Origin: Corydoras sp. C115
Lineage: Eukaryota > Chordata > Actinopteri > Siluriformes > Callichthyidae
Assembly: GCA_019802505.1 (NCBI GenBank)
Contig: JAFMOC010000764.1
Location: 372,001 to 436,000, forward strand
Direction of reading: 5' to 3'
DNA: 64,000 bases
In this document: positions 11,233 to 22,555 of the stretch, one piece after another
Position numbering within the stretch: the stretch's first letter is position 1
Layout: the number at the start of each line of letters is the position of its first letter
Program-made: the position numbers and the translations under genes
The notes under the pieces: model-generated
What the model was told of the DNA's origin: nothing
Database searches by the model: none
What the model saw: only the letters and a program-made list of their open reading frames with translations

Positions 11233-12855
11233 ATGCGCAGCCCGCCGTCCCGGAGCCGTAAGGACGGCTCGATCAGTGAAATGTCATATGATTGTTATAA
11301 TTCCGATGATGAGTGGATGTGGAGGAACGGGTACGAAGCGCTCTGCGCTGAGGAAGGTCTGGATTTAGTTCAGATCTCCGATGATGAGACGGGCGAGTCG
11401 TTCCTGTATGGGCATTTTCTGCCCATACGAACCCTCCTCAACTCTGAGGAGTTCTGGACGGATGCTCCGGTCCAGCTTGTTAAACCACACGTGGTGAAAT
11501 CCAGGCGCAGAGCGCGCCGGCGCGGTGCCAAGACGCAGCGTGCGCGCGGCACGTGTGCTGCGGGGCAGTCACGTGACGCGACCGCGCCGGACCGCGCTGT
11601 GTCTGGATCGCGCTGCAAGGGGGCGGTACCGGAGCCAACACTCGGGGGGGTAGATGTGGATCCATGTGGCGTGAGTGTGGTGTGTCCCCCTGTCTCGTGT
11701 GTCCAGTCCGTCTTCCCCATGTCTGAGATGTCTATGTGTTTGGGCATTGCGGTGGGGGTGTATATGTTCTGTGCACAAAATGGAGAGCCCGGGGTGCCGG
11801 CCGAGGTCCGGCCAGCGTGCGTGCCCGCCGAGGTCCTGCCTGCGTGCGTGCCCGCCGAGGTCCTGCCAGCGTGCGTGCCCGCCGAGGTCCTGCCAGCGTC
11901 CGTGCCTGCCGAGGTCCTGCCAGCGTGCGTGCCCGCCAAGGTACTGCCAGCGTGTGTGCCCGACAAGGTCTGCCCAGCGTGCGTGCCCGCCGAGGTCCTG
12001 CCAGCGTGCGTGCCCACCAAGGTCCTGCCAGCGTGCATGTCCACCAAGGTCCTGCCAGCGTGCGAACCCGCTGAGGTCCAGCCAATGTGCGCGCCCATCC
12101 CGAAGTCCAGGGGCGTCACGCTGCCCATCCCGAAGTCCAGGGGCGTCACGCCGTCCATCCCGAAGCCCAGGGGCGTCACGCCGCCCATCCCGAAGCCCAG
12201 GGGCGTCACGCCACCCATCCCGAAGCCCAGGGGCGTCACGCCGCCCATCCCGAAGCCCGAGCAGCAGGGGCCGCGCGCCGCCCAGCCCGAGGTCCAGGGT
12301 CCGCACGCCGCCCAGCCCGAGGTCCAGGGGCCGCACGCCGCCCGGCCCGAGCAGCAGGGGCCGCACGCTGCCCAGCCCGAGCAGCAGGGGCCGTCCGCTG
12401 CCCAGCCCGAGCAGCAGGGGCCGCCCAGCCCGAGCAGCAGGGGCCACACGCCGCACGCCCCGCCGCCAGGGGGCGTCCGCTTTGCCCCGCCGCCAGGGGG
12501 CGTCCGCCTCGCCACGCCGCCAGGGGGCGTCCGCCTCGCCACGCCGCCAGAGGGCGTGGCCCACTCCTCGTCCGCCGAGGGCGTCCACCGGACCACGCAG
12601 CCAGAGGGCGTGGCCCACTCCTCGTCCGCCGAGGCCATCGGCCGTCCACCGAACTACGCAGTCAGAGGGCGTGGCCCACTTCTGATCCGCCGTGGGCGTC
12701 CACCTGACTTTGCAGCCAGAGGGTGTTCGGCACGCCTCACCCGCAGTGGGCATCCACCCGAGGGCGCTTTCCAAGCCCCGCTCAAGGAGGGCGGAGGATC
12801 TTTTTTCTTCTCCTGGTCGCGTCCCCCCGTTGCGCGACCGCAGGGGCGGGGGTAA
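11233..12855 (+). CDS. Repetitive acidic/proline-rich ORF of the family-1 LTR element
   Basis: This 540-codon ORF was not recognised. The first 70 or so residues are non-repetitive and acidic (MSYDCYNSDDEWMWRNGYEA, LVQISDDETGESFLYG), then comes a basic stretch (KSRRRARRRGAKTQRARG). In-frame tandem arrays follow: a 9-residue unit VPAEVLPAC about ten times (about 11804-12075), a 10-residue unit IPKPRGVTPP five times (12096-12255), a 10-residue unit PEQQGPHAAQ about six times, a 9-residue unit PPGGVRLAT, and HSSSAEGV-type units. It ends 1 bp before the 3' LTR. The basic patch could bind nucleic acid, a gag-like role, but that is inference. Other frames are also open because the repeat units are multiples of three. 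Confidence 0.55.
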   Translation: MRSPPSRSRKDGSISEMSYDCYNSDDEWMWRNGYEALCAEEGLDLVQISDDETGESFLYGHFLPIRTLLNSEEFWTDAPVQLVKPHVVKSRRRARRRGAKTQRARGTCAAGQSRDATAPDRAVSGSRCKGAVPEPTLGGVDVDPCGVSVVCPPVSCVQSVFPMSEMSMCLGIAVGVYMFCAQNGEPGVPAEVRPACVPAEVLPACVPAEVLPACVPAEVLPASVPAEVLPACVPAKVLPACVPDKVCPACVPAEVLPACVPTKVLPACMSTKVLPACEPAEVQPMCAPIPKSRGVTLPIPKSRGVTPSIPKPRGVTPPIPKPRGVTPPIPKPRGVTPPIPKPEQQGPRAAQPEVQGPHAAQPEVQGPHAARPEQQGPHAAQPEQQGPSAAQPEQQGPPSPSSRGHTPHAPPPGGVRFAPPPGGVRLATPPGGVRLATPPEGVAHSSSAEGVHRTTQPEGVAHSSSAEAIGRPPNYAVRGRGPLLIRRGRPPDFAARGCSARLTRSGHPPEGAFQAPLKEGGGSFFFSWSRPPVARPQGRG

Positions 12856-13208
12856 TGTAACAGGTGCCTAGGGCACCTGTCACCTGTTCTGTGTTTCGTT
12901 CCGTTTGTTTCAGTTAATTAACATTCATTGCTTCATTAGTTTCGTTAATTAACTCTGTATTATCATTGGTTTGTCTTGTGCACGTGGTCGGGTCTCTTTT
13001 TGTATTTATGTCCACTGTTTCTTGTCATCGGTGCTGGTCGTTTGTGTTATGTCACTTAGTCTTTTGTATCTCATGTTTTTGGTGTACTGCACCTTTAAAT
13101 AAACCCGTTATCTGCTACCTGCGTGCCTGGCTCCCTTCAGCGCGTGTAGACGCGGCGGCTCTGCTTCCTATGCGCAACCGCTTCAGCCCAAGGTAGACTA
13201 CCGTGACA
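12856..13208 (+). repeat. 3' LTR of the family-1 element (full length)
   Basis: 353 bp, starting with the palindrome aggtgcctagggcacct, with AATAAA in 'ctttaaataaacccg' and ending TACCGTGACA. The last 110 bp recurs as a fragment at 29220-29331. Confidence 0.88.
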
Positions 13209-13210
13209 TA

Positions 13211-13250
<40 letters not shown>

Positions 13251-13459
13251 TCCATACATTTACCTTCATATACTAAAATTAATTACAGTTTCCAGTATAA
13301 ATATATTTATTTATTTAAACTATTCTTTTAATTGATTTTATAAATTAACGAAAAGAAAGACAATTTTAAGAAACCAGGATCTGAACGCCTGTTTGTGTGC
13401 AGTTGTGAGCATGCAAGTAGATGAAAGATTTCTTCCATAGGAATGTCAAATGGGAATTT
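13209..13459. other. (TA)n tract and AT-rich spacer
   Basis: Begins with a TA array (13212-13242) running into CA units, then AT-rich sequence without features. Confidence 0.6.
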
Positions 13460-15300
13460 GTAGTAGTGACCATGGGGGACCCCCGGCCCCGGCCCCGACC
13501 CCAAGGACCGAGGCAGACACCAGGAAGACCAGGGCCGAAGGCACAGTGGAGGTCCCAGGCGCAGGGGCCCCAATGCAGGGACAACCACACACCCCACCCC
13601 CCCGAACGGACCCAAAGGGAGAGCCGAGGGAAGCCCCCAGCAGCCCCCCGCCGAGCCCCGGGGTCAGCAGCCCCAAGCTCTCAGACCCCGCCGGCACCCG
13701 CCACGCCAGAGCAGATCCGACCATGGACACGGAGGCCCAGGACCCCGAGGCGCGCCACCCCCCAGCCAAGGCCCCCCGGGACCACGGGGCCCAAACCCAA
13801 CCAGGCAGCCACCAGGCCCAGCCAGCACACTCCACCGGGGCCCAGCCCCCGATACCGAGAGCCACCAGCCCACCAGAGGGCAAAGGGTACAACCCCCCCG
13901 GAGGGGAATGCGACGCGGAGGTGAGGGCCACCATTAGGTGGACCCTAGATGACCCAGGAGAGGGAGCAGACCAGGCCCCAGCCTGACAAATACACATTCA
14001 CACACATACGCACTCATACCACCCCACCCTCATACTCACCTCCACTCATTCGAAATAAACATATACAGTAGACGCCACACTCACTCATACTCCCCATACA
14101 CACTCTATACACACTCTGGGTCCAGGACATGTGTCCGGCCCCTATTGGTGGAAACCCACATCCGGACCCAGAAGGTAAACCCATTCTCTCCAGGGTGGAG
14201 AGGAGGGGACGGCCAAAGCCACAAACCCGCAAGGCTGTCCCACAGCCCGGGCTGCACCAGACCAGCAGGGTAATCCCCCGCCACGGTGAGGACCCACCCC
14301 CGACCACCGCCGAGCACCACCCCCAGCCGAGCGCCCGCCAGACCCCGGTGACAAGCCCGGCCAGAGGAATGACCGCACAGCCCAGAGCGATAACCCAAGA
14401 ATCCAAACAGGCCCAGGGAAGCCAGAATACCGTGTATAATATAATACCGTGTATAATATAATATAATACCGTGTATAATATAATACCGTGTATAATAAAA
14501 TTGGGGTCCAGGTGGTCATGGAACCCCAAAGCCCTACATGAGTGGAATTGAAGTGAAGAGGATGGAGGGATTTGACGAGGGATGGGGAGAAACAACTGGA
14601 GGCGCAAACGCCCCCCAGGGAGCCAGCCCCCCCACTGACCCCAGTAGGCTCCCCCGTTCCCCGAAACCCACCCAGGGAGGGAGGCCTCAGTGCCCCTGCT
14701 CCAAGGCAGACGGTGCACCACTCCAGGTTGGGCAGAAAGAGGCCATGAATGGACAGAGCCCAGGGGACTGCCGAAGGCGGGACCAACACCCCACCCACCC
14801 CGGGGCCATCCAGATCCCCAAGCCACAACCCCCAGCTCCACAGCCAGCCCCCCCAGCCGCAGCAGCCACCAAACCCCAACAAGGGCGATCCCACCGAGCA
14901 TGCCCACCCAGCCACCAAGAGCGCAAGGCAGCCACCGGGAGCGTGCCCCCCCAAGAGCCAGCCAGCACCGAGGCCCTCCACTCGGTCCCCACCCCAGAGG
15001 AAATTCTACTCCCACACCAACAGTCGGATAACTCTCAGAACATATAACACAAGACACCCAGGCAGAGCCTGATCCAGCCCCCCACCCGGCCACACCTCCC
15101 CCCCGCAACCCAGAGCCCCCCCGGCCAATGAGACCCACAGCCCTCCAATGGACCGAAGACCCCCAGCCAGGGGCCACACACCGAGGCATGCCCCGGCAAA
15201 GCCCCGGCAACACGCCCGCCCGGGTCCAGGCCCCCCAGGCCCGGCCAGGACCCCAGCCCGGGGGCAACCCACCTCCACAGCCCCAACCCCCCCGGTTTAT
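13460..15300. repeat. C-rich, strand-asymmetric block of unknown origin
   Basis: The plus strand is very rich in C with little T, made of short imperfect CCCCGG / GGCCCAG / CCACCC motifs. Both strands have long open frames of Pro/Arg (plus) or Gly/Trp (minus) that look like composition artefacts. A 20-bp-scale tandem repeat (taccgtgtataatataa) interrupts it at 14429-14500. It ends against the truncated 5' end of the L2 element. I recognise this composition as a recurrent teleost repeat but cannot assign it. Confidence 0.5.
14429..14500. repeat. Short tandem repeat (taccgtgtataatataa)n
   Basis: Four imperfect copies within the C-rich block. Confidence 0.9.
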
Positions 15301-15339
15301 TTTATTATTTTATTTTCGATCTATTTTATTTAATATTAG

Positions 15340-17845
15340 ACTAAATATTATTCAGAATTAATAGAGAACAACAAAAACAACCAAAGATTCCTCTTTAGTA
15401 CCATTGCCAAATTAACTCGAAGTGCTACTGAATCAGATTCACAGATTCACTCACAGTTCAGCAGCAATGATTTCATGAATTTCTTTAGTGATAAAATTGA
15501 AAACATAAGACTTAAATCATCTAATGCATTGTGTAGTGTAACCAATAATCAACCCTCAATGATTTCTGAAAAATCTAGTGGTAGAGAAAATAATATAGTA
15601 CAAGAGTTAAATACCTTTAACCCCATATCTAAAAAAGAGCTTGTCTCATTAATTACACAATCAAAGACAACATCCTGTATGTTAGACCCAATACCAACAA
15701 ATCTGCTTAAAGACCTCCTACCAAATATCACAGAGCCTTTTATAAACATTATAAATTCATCACTTAAAATAGGCTGTCCCCAAAAATCTGTCCCCAAAAA
15801 TCTGAAGTGTGCAGTCATTAAACCATTACTTAAAAAACCTAATTTAGATCCTCTAATACTGTCCAACTATAGACCAATATCAAACCTTCCTTTTGTCTCT
15901 AAAATCCTAGAAAAAATAGTGTTCAACCAGCTGAATCGCCATCTTCTAGCTAATAACGTTCATGAAGTTTTTCAGTCAGGTTTTAGGTCTCACCATAGCA
16001 CTGAGACAGCCTTAATTAAAGTTGTTAATGACTTATTAATGTCCTCTGATAATAACCAAATCTCTTTTCTTGTATTATTAGATCTTAGTGCAGCCTTTGA
16101 CACTATAGACCATAACATCTTAGTTGATAGATTAGAAAACATTGTGGGTGTTACAGGATCTGCACTCCAGTGGTTTAAATCCTACCTGACTGATCGATAT
16201 CAATTCACCTGTGTTAACAACCAATATTCTGATCTCGTTAAAGTTAAATATGGTGTCCCACAAGGGTCAGTTCTGGGTCCACTCCTATTTGCATTATATA
16301 TGCTTCCATTGGGATCAATTATTCGTAAAACATGGAATCTGTTTCCACTCATATGCAGATGATACACAGTTATATGTTTCAGCTAACCCTAATGATGGTT
16401 GTTCAGTCACTAAGCTCGAGGACTGCATCCAAGATATTAAAATGTGGATGTCAAAAAATTTCCTACTGCTAAATTCTGATAAAACAGAGTTTCTGATAGT
16501 TGGACCCAAGGACAAAATTAACAAAGCTTCTAACACTATGTTAAACCTTGATAACTCTTTAATTAGACCCAGTTCATCTGTAAATAATCTCGGTGTCATT
16601 ATTGATTCAGATCTCTCCTTTACAAAGCACATTAGCAATATCACTAGAATTGCATTTTTTCACCTTCGTAACATTTCGAAGCTACGAAATATCCTCTCCC
16701 TCCAAGATGCAGAAAAACTAATTCATGCTTTTATTACCTCAAGGTTAGATTATTGTAATTCACTTCTGACAGGATGTTCTAATAAATCATTACATAAATT
16801 ACAACTTGTGCAGAATGCTGCAGCTAGAGTTTAAGTGTTATCAAACTTGCACTGGCTACCAGTTAAGTTTCGTATCGAGTACAAAATTTTATTAATAACA
16901 TATAAAATTTTACATAACCAGGCTCCACAGTATCTGAGTGAGCTGATTCAATCATACAAGCCAACACGTGAGCTCCGATCTCAAGGTGCTGGTTTACTCT
17001 TAGCTCCTAGAATAAATAAAATTACTGCTGGTGGAAGAGCGTTCTCCCACAAGGCTCCTCAACTTTGGAATAGCCTTCCAGTTACTGTTCGTGATTCTGA
17101 ATCACTATTAATCTTTAAAAATAAATTAAAAACACATTTATTTAATCTTGCGTTTAACTAATCCCCTGTAGATAAAGATGTAGTTCTCAGACTTGGCTGT
17201 GTTGGGGGGTAATCTCTGATCAGTGTATGCTGGCATTTCACCTCTTCACCCACCTCATCATTAATGGGGGGGGGTGGCGCTGGAATGATGCTGTTCCGGG
17301 GCGCCATCTCAACTATGTAGAGTCTGCAGTATCTGCTTCTTTTAGTTATGCTGCTCTAGTCAGTGATGCCGGAGTCACATGCTGCACTGTGTCAATTAAT
17401 TAATTATTAATTAAATGCCGTGCTTTATTATTAGCTCTAACTCCCTTCCTTTGTCTGTTTCTTTTGAGGTGTCCCCCGGCTTCCTGGAGATCCATGGCTC
17501 TGCTTATGAATACTGTATGGATCCTGACAAGGCGGTCCTGCAGGACGCCCCCTAATGGACTCACGTATAGTTTTCTAGTTGTTAGTTTTTCCATTTGTTT
17601 AATATCTGTACATGGCTGTCCTACATTGTTGTTGCTGCCCGGCCGCTCAAGGAGGATGAGTCCCCCACTGAGTCTTGGTCCTCCCAAGGTTTCTTCCTTA
17701 AATAACAACATAAAAAGGAGTTTTTTCTTGCCACTGTCGCTTCGGCTTGCTCTTTGGGGGTTTAAAGGCTTTTCATTCTGTAAAGCTGCTTTGTGACAAT
17801 GTACTGTTGTAAAAAGCGCTATATAAATAAATTACTTGACTTACT
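15340..17845 (+). mobile_element. L2-type LINE, 5'-truncated
   Basis: Reverse transcriptase and C-terminal region followed by a 680-bp 3' UTR ending gcgctatataaataaa plus (ttactTGAC) repeats, the standard 3' end of fish L2 elements. A second copy of the same family lies at 52592-53757 on the minus strand. Confidence 0.88.
15361..17161 (+). pseudogene. L2-type reverse transcriptase, frameshifted
   Basis: The frame 15475-16362 carries RT motifs in order: NYRPISNLPFVSKILEKIV, FQSGFRSHHSTETAL, LVLLDLSAAFDTIDH, and YGVPQGSVLGPLLF. It then shifts near 16330 to the 16211 frame, which has FHSYADDTQLY and NSDKTEFLIVG. A stop at 16832-16834 coincides with a 33-bp net loss relative to the copy at 53 kb (RV then VLSNLHWLPV). 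The C-terminal part reopens at 16835-17161 and ends LFNLAFN. The endonuclease domain is missing. Confidence 0.88.
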
Positions 17846-17849
17846 TGAC

Positions 17850-18423
17850 TTTTCTCTAAAGTGACATCATCTAATTTAGCCAATAAGCAAACAGAGCAAA
17901 CATTAATAAGGGATATAGGACGGTAACTGGTAGGAAGTACAGGGTCTTTGCCTGGTTTCAACAGGAGACTGATGTTGGCAGAGTTCATATTTTTGGGAAG
18001 TCTACCATTTTGCTCAGTTTCCTGCAGCATTCTGTAAAATATTGGTCCTAAGATATTCCAGAATATCTTGTAGAATTCTGCCTGGGAATCCGTCCGGCCC
18101 AGGAGCCTTATTATTAGGCATGCTTTGGAGGGCTTTTTGAAGTTCAGCTGCTGTCAGTGGGGAGTCCAGCTCTATTACTTGACTACTGGATAATTTGGGG
18201 AGTGATCTTTTATCTAAAAATTGATTAATGTCTGTATCTGATGGGTTTATCTGGGGTGAATATAGAGCTTTGTAGAAGTCTCTGAAAATATTATTTATAC
18301 TTCCAGGATCATAAACTATGCTCCCAGTTATGTCTTTAACACCAGATATGGTTGTTTTTTCCTTATTTATTTTGAGCTGGTTCGCTAAAAATTTGCCTGA
18401 TTTGTTTCCATGTACAAAGTTAT
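17850..18423 (-). pseudogene. L1 ORF2 fragment, start of reverse transcriptase
   Basis: Contains FVHGNKSGKFLANQLK, ELQKALQSMPNNKAPGPDGF and then, after a frameshift near 18020-18040, ISLLLKPGKDPVLPTSYRPI. These are the RT 0-2 blocks of L1 ORF2. The frame ends at the junction with the L2 3' tail, so palm and thumb are absent. Confidence 0.85.
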
Positions 18424-18804
18424 TGTCACACTTGTCCACCTGGAACTAAATGCGGCTGCGCAAATACAGCGCAGAGCCGCAGCGCTCTAACGCGCAGAAG
18501 GGAGCCAGGCACGCAGGTAGCAGGAACAAGGAATTTTATTATGGTGCTCAAACACCAAACATACAGGTACATACAGACAAGTGTAACCTAAAACGAAGAC
18601 GCGCACGGACGACATGTAACCCCGGAACTAAATACCCTAACACATCCCAACACGTGCACAGAAACACCCAATGAACCCGCGAAGCTAATTAACTAAAACA
18701 CCCAAACGAGACAGCTAATTAACTAAACACAGGAACACAAACACAGAACCCAAAAACAGACAAACACAACGGCCGAAAAACGGGTGCCCTAGGCACCCGT
18801 TACA
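18424..18804 (-). repeat. Solo LTR (TGTAAC family) in L1
   Basis: On the minus strand it starts TGTAACGGGTGCCTAGGGCA and ends AAGTGTGACA. A perfect 5-bp duplication gttat flanks it (18419-18423 and 18805-18809). Related to, but diverged from, the LTRs at 10872 and 12856. Recombination between two LTRs presumably removed the interior. Confidence 0.9.
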
Positions 18805-18819
18805 GTTATCTATTCTAAG

Positions 18820-19418
18820 TCTTTGGATTAGGAATTTAGTTTTTTTTTTTGGTAAGTTTGTTTAATTCTAATTTTGCTTTGCGCAATTTGTCCAAGATTT
18901 CCTCGTCTTGAGGGGCTCCTAATAATTTAATGACTTCTTCTAATTCCCGAATACATTTAGTTTCTTTTTTCTTTTTATGTGATGAGAATGATATTATTTT
19001 ACCTCTCATTACTGCATTCCCTGCTTCCCAGAGAATAGACTCTGGCATTCCAGGTAAATCATTGTGCTCTAAATATAAGGCCCATTCTTCTTTAAAATAT
19101 TTGATAAAATCTACATCATTGAGCAATGATGTATTAAGTCTCCAATTTATATTTTTTGGAATTTCTTTCTGGATTATTAAAGTTAAAGAGATAGGAGCAT
19201 GATCACTGACAGCTATAGGATGTATCTCGGAGTCTGCAATGTTTGCCAACAATGTGTTACTAACTAAAAAGTAATCCAGACGAGAGTAAGAGTGATGAGC
19301 ATGTGAGAAAAAAGTATATTGTCATTGGTTTGGGTGAAAAGATCGCCATGCGTCGTAATCACACATGTATTGTTTGACTATGTTTATAGACTGCCAACTG
19401 CGCTGAGTTCCTGCTGTG
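18820..19418 (-). pseudogene. L1 ORF2 endonuclease C-terminal half
   Basis: Carries YDAWRSFHPNQ, then TGA, then FFSHAHHSYSRLDYFLVS and IHPIAVSDHAPISLTL, the conserved SDHAP block of the APE-type endonuclease. A Lys-rich linker to the RT domain follows (SFSSHKKKKETKCIRELEE). The nonsense codon near 19325 sits where related elements have Arg, so CGA to TGA is likely. Confidence 0.85.
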
Positions 19419-19423
19419 CTAAG

Positions 19424-19639
19424 TGTAATGTTCTCACAGTTTAACGGTTATATATAAATTACCTACTTATAGCATCAATATGCTACGCAATTATATAAAT
19501 ACAACCGGACACTTTACATGTGGTTTTCGCATGAACAGATCCTTTTATTCCACTGTTGATGAACACATCATTGGTCTACATTACAGCATTCCCTACTGGT
19601 TAAGTGTAGGGTTAACACTAATAACATCAATGCATCACA
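19424..19639 (-). repeat. 3' LTR of the Gypsy-type element
   Basis: Differs from its partner at 27044-27259 at about three positions by eye. Element ends and target-site duplication are clear. Confidence 0.95.
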
Positions 19640-19897
19640 ACTCCTCCCTTCTTATTCAATTTCTGGCAATTATGACAACAGTAGCCTTATATGAGTACAA
19701 TAGAACCACCGTAAATATTTACATCAAATGAAAAAATTCTTTGTGTATATATGTCACTATAAAACATTAGAAACAAAGAACAAAAACTAACTTAGGCTAG
19801 GGGGTAGACTGCCCCATCACCTAGAGTGTGTCAAGGGATTATTCTGCCCTTTTCTTCAGACTACACTCTCTTAACTGAACACATGCAAAACCTCAAT

Positions 19898-22514
19898 TTA
19901 TAGAGTCAGTTTATCTGGTGTTCTGTGGTCACGTCTGGGGTACCGGCTCAATGTCTGTTGGGGTGTCGCTGAAATGTCAGTGTGTGCCATGTCTGACTGC
20001 TCTGCTGCTGTAGTGGTCTGCTGGCTGATCAGACTGGGTGCTTCAGGCTTTTTACCTGGATCAGTCGGAGTGGGTGGATCGTCCACATTGGATGCAGGAT
20101 GCACATCAACTGCAGCTTTGGTGATGTTAGGGTGTCAAGATGTCATCTGGTCAGCATGTCGATTCCACGTATGTGTTGATCCCACACTGACCTGGTAGGA
20201 TACTGGACCTGCCTGTGATGTAACAGTACCAGCCGTCCCCCTTCCCCTTCCCCTTCCGGTAATCCCGAACGAGGACTGGATCACCGACATTGAACATTCT
20301 GGCCTTAGAGCGTGCTGCCCGGTAGGTACACTGGGTCCCTTGTGCGTGACTAACCACTGCTGCCACACTCGGCTTTAACAAGTCCAATCGAGTGCGAAGC
20401 TTGCGGCGCAGGAACAGCATTGCTGGTGCCTCCTGAGTCGTTGCATGAGGAGTGTTCCTATATTGAAGCAGGAAAGCATCCAGTCTCTTTTGAACAGTTG
20501 AGGTTCCCTTTGATGATTTCATGGAATGTTTAAAGGTCTGCACGAAACGTTCGGCCAGACCATTCGTTGCAGGATGGAAAGGAGCTGAGCGCACATGTTT
20601 AACGCCATTAGATGTCAAAAATCTGGTGAACTCCTCCGACGTGAACTGCGGTCCATTGTCACTAACGAGCACTTCAGGAACTCCATAATGACTGAAAAGA
20701 CCCCTAAGTACCTGAATAACTTTCTGTGACGTAGTCGAGTCCATTATTATAACTTCAGGCCACTTCGAGTGAGCATCGACTACCACAAAGAACATGCATC
20801 CTTCAAACGGGCCAGCAAAATCAATGTGAATGCGCTGCCATGGGGCTGCAGGCCAGGGCCATGGGTGCAGAGGTGTAAGACTTGGTGTTCTCTGAATGCG
20901 TTGACAGGACACACACATTTTGCATTTTTCTTCAATCTGGGCATCAAGACCAGGCCACCACACATAGCTTCGTGCCATGGCCTTCATCTTGACTACTCCA
21001 AGGTGCCCCAAGTGAAGTTCTTCCAGCACCTGTGTATGCAATTTAGGTGGAACGATCACCCTGTTTCCCCACATTACACAGCCTTGCAGTAAGTTCAGTT
21101 CATTTTTCCGTACCAGATATGGTGAAAGACTACTGTCTGACTCCCTGATGGTGGGAAAACGGCCAGTAGATACCATCTCCATAACCTGAGACAGTGTGAT
21201 GTCTGATCTGGTTTCTCGCCTCACATCAGCGCAACAAATAGGCAGACATTCCAGGTGCTTAATGAGGAAAGTGTCAATTGTCCTCTGTTTGTCTTTATGC
21301 AGTACAGGAAGTGGAAGACGCGACAAACCATCAGCATTGCCATGATCAGCAGCAGGCCGATACTTGATGGTGTAGTTATGTGCTGCTAGTATGAGTGACC
21401 ACCGTTGTAGCCTTGCTGCTGCCATTGAAGGGGTTGCTTTGCTGGGATTCAGAATGGTTGTTAGCGGGCGGTAATCAGTTAACAGGGTAAAGTGGCAGCC
21501 ATATAAATATGAGTGAAAACGCCTAACTCCAAAAATTATACCCAGTGCTTCTCGTTCTATTTGAGCATAATTCTGCTCTGCTTTGTTCAATGTCCTTGAA
21601 GCAAACGCTATAGGCCTCTCTTCGCCACTCGGAAATTTATGGGAAATTACAGCTCCCACCCCATAGGGCGAAGCATCGCAGGCCAGTATGACTGGAAGTG
21701 CTGGATCGTAGTGTGTTAGAACACTTTTGCTTGCGAGTTGTTCTTTTGCTTTGCAGAATGCCCTGTTGCACTCTGTAGACCACTCCCATTTCATCTCTTT
21801 CTGCAACAATGCATTCAATGGGTGTAGTAAAGTCGATAGATTTGGGACAAAACGTGCATAATAGTTGATAAGGCCCAAAAATGAGCGTAGCTGACTTGTG
21901 TTGGTGGGCTCCGGTGCATCCAGTATGGCTCGGATTTTGTCAGGTGACTTATGAAGTCCTTTTGAATCAATTAGGTGCCCTAAATACTCCAGTGAACTGC
22001 AGAAAAACTCGCACTTCTCTCTTTTTACTCTCAATCCAAACTGTTCCAACCGACTAAGTACAGCCTTTAAATTTTTCAGATGATGAACATCGCCCTTGCC
22101 TGTCACAAGGATATCATCTAGAAAACAGTGGACGTTAGGGAGTCCTTGCAACACTTGATCCATAATCTTCTGAAAGATTGAGGGCGCAGAGGTTATCCCA
22201 AAAGGTAGGCGATTGTAATAAAACATGCCTTTGTGTGTAGTGATGGTGAGATATTTCTGTGAATCTTCACAGACAGGTACCTGTAGATATGCCTGCGACA
22301 GATCCAGTTTGCTGAAACGATTTCCTCCGGAAAGAGACGCAAACAGATCTTCAATGCGGTGTAATGGATAATGTTCAATGCATAGAGCCGGATTAACGGT
22401 AACTTTAAAATCCCCACAGATTCTCACACCACCATTTTTCTTGATGACAGGCACAATTGGGGTTGCCCATTCACTGAACTGAACTGGTGAGATCACTCCC
22501 TGCTGGAGTAATCA
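19898..22514 (-). pseudogene. Gypsy-type pol: reverse transcriptase, RNase H, integrase
   Basis: The main frame (22496-20151, 781 codons) has RT blocks PFGITSAPSIFQ and CFLDDILVTG, RNase H ACDASPYGVGAVIS, the integrase HHCC finger (HLGHLG ... CKMCVSCQ) and core motifs IDFAGPF, LVSDNGPQF and GLAERFVQ. A TGA at 22514-22512 interrupts the N-terminal end of RT where CGA would give Arg. A frameshift near 20240 displaces the C-terminus, whose tail RYPRRDHRTPDKLTL ends at 19898. The enzymes would copy RNA to DNA and integrate it, but this copy is inactive. Confidence 0.93.
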
Positions 22515-22555
22515 AGCTATTTCAGCTTCCACTTTTGGTCTCAATGCATATGGGA

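Larger units (their letters stand above)
10872..13208 (+). mobile_element. Short LTR retrotransposon without pol (family 1)
   Basis: LTRs at 10872-11107 and 12856-13208 both start TGTAACAGGTGCCTAGG and end ACCGTGACA. TACG flanks both sides (10868-10871 and 13209-13212), a 4-bp duplication, or 5 bp if the shared A is counted. The purine tract caggggcgggggtaa sits just before the 3' LTR. The 5' LTR lacks about 117 bp present in the 3' LTR. The only coding capacity is a 540-codon repetitive ORF. No gag zinc knuckle, protease, reverse transcriptase or integrase is seen, so movement must have used proteins in trans. Confidence 0.85.

Noticed and set aside
11370..12774. Long minus-strand ORFs (over 400 codons) opposite the family-1 repeat ORF
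   Set aside because: They are mirror frames of tandem repeats with unit lengths divisible by three. They are Gly/His-rich without a start context or any link to the element's LTR orientation.
13446..15286. Gly/Trp-rich minus-strand and Pro-rich plus-strand ORFs in the C-rich block
   Set aside because: Composition removes stop codons on both strands. There are no domains, no consistent start, and no conservation evidence.
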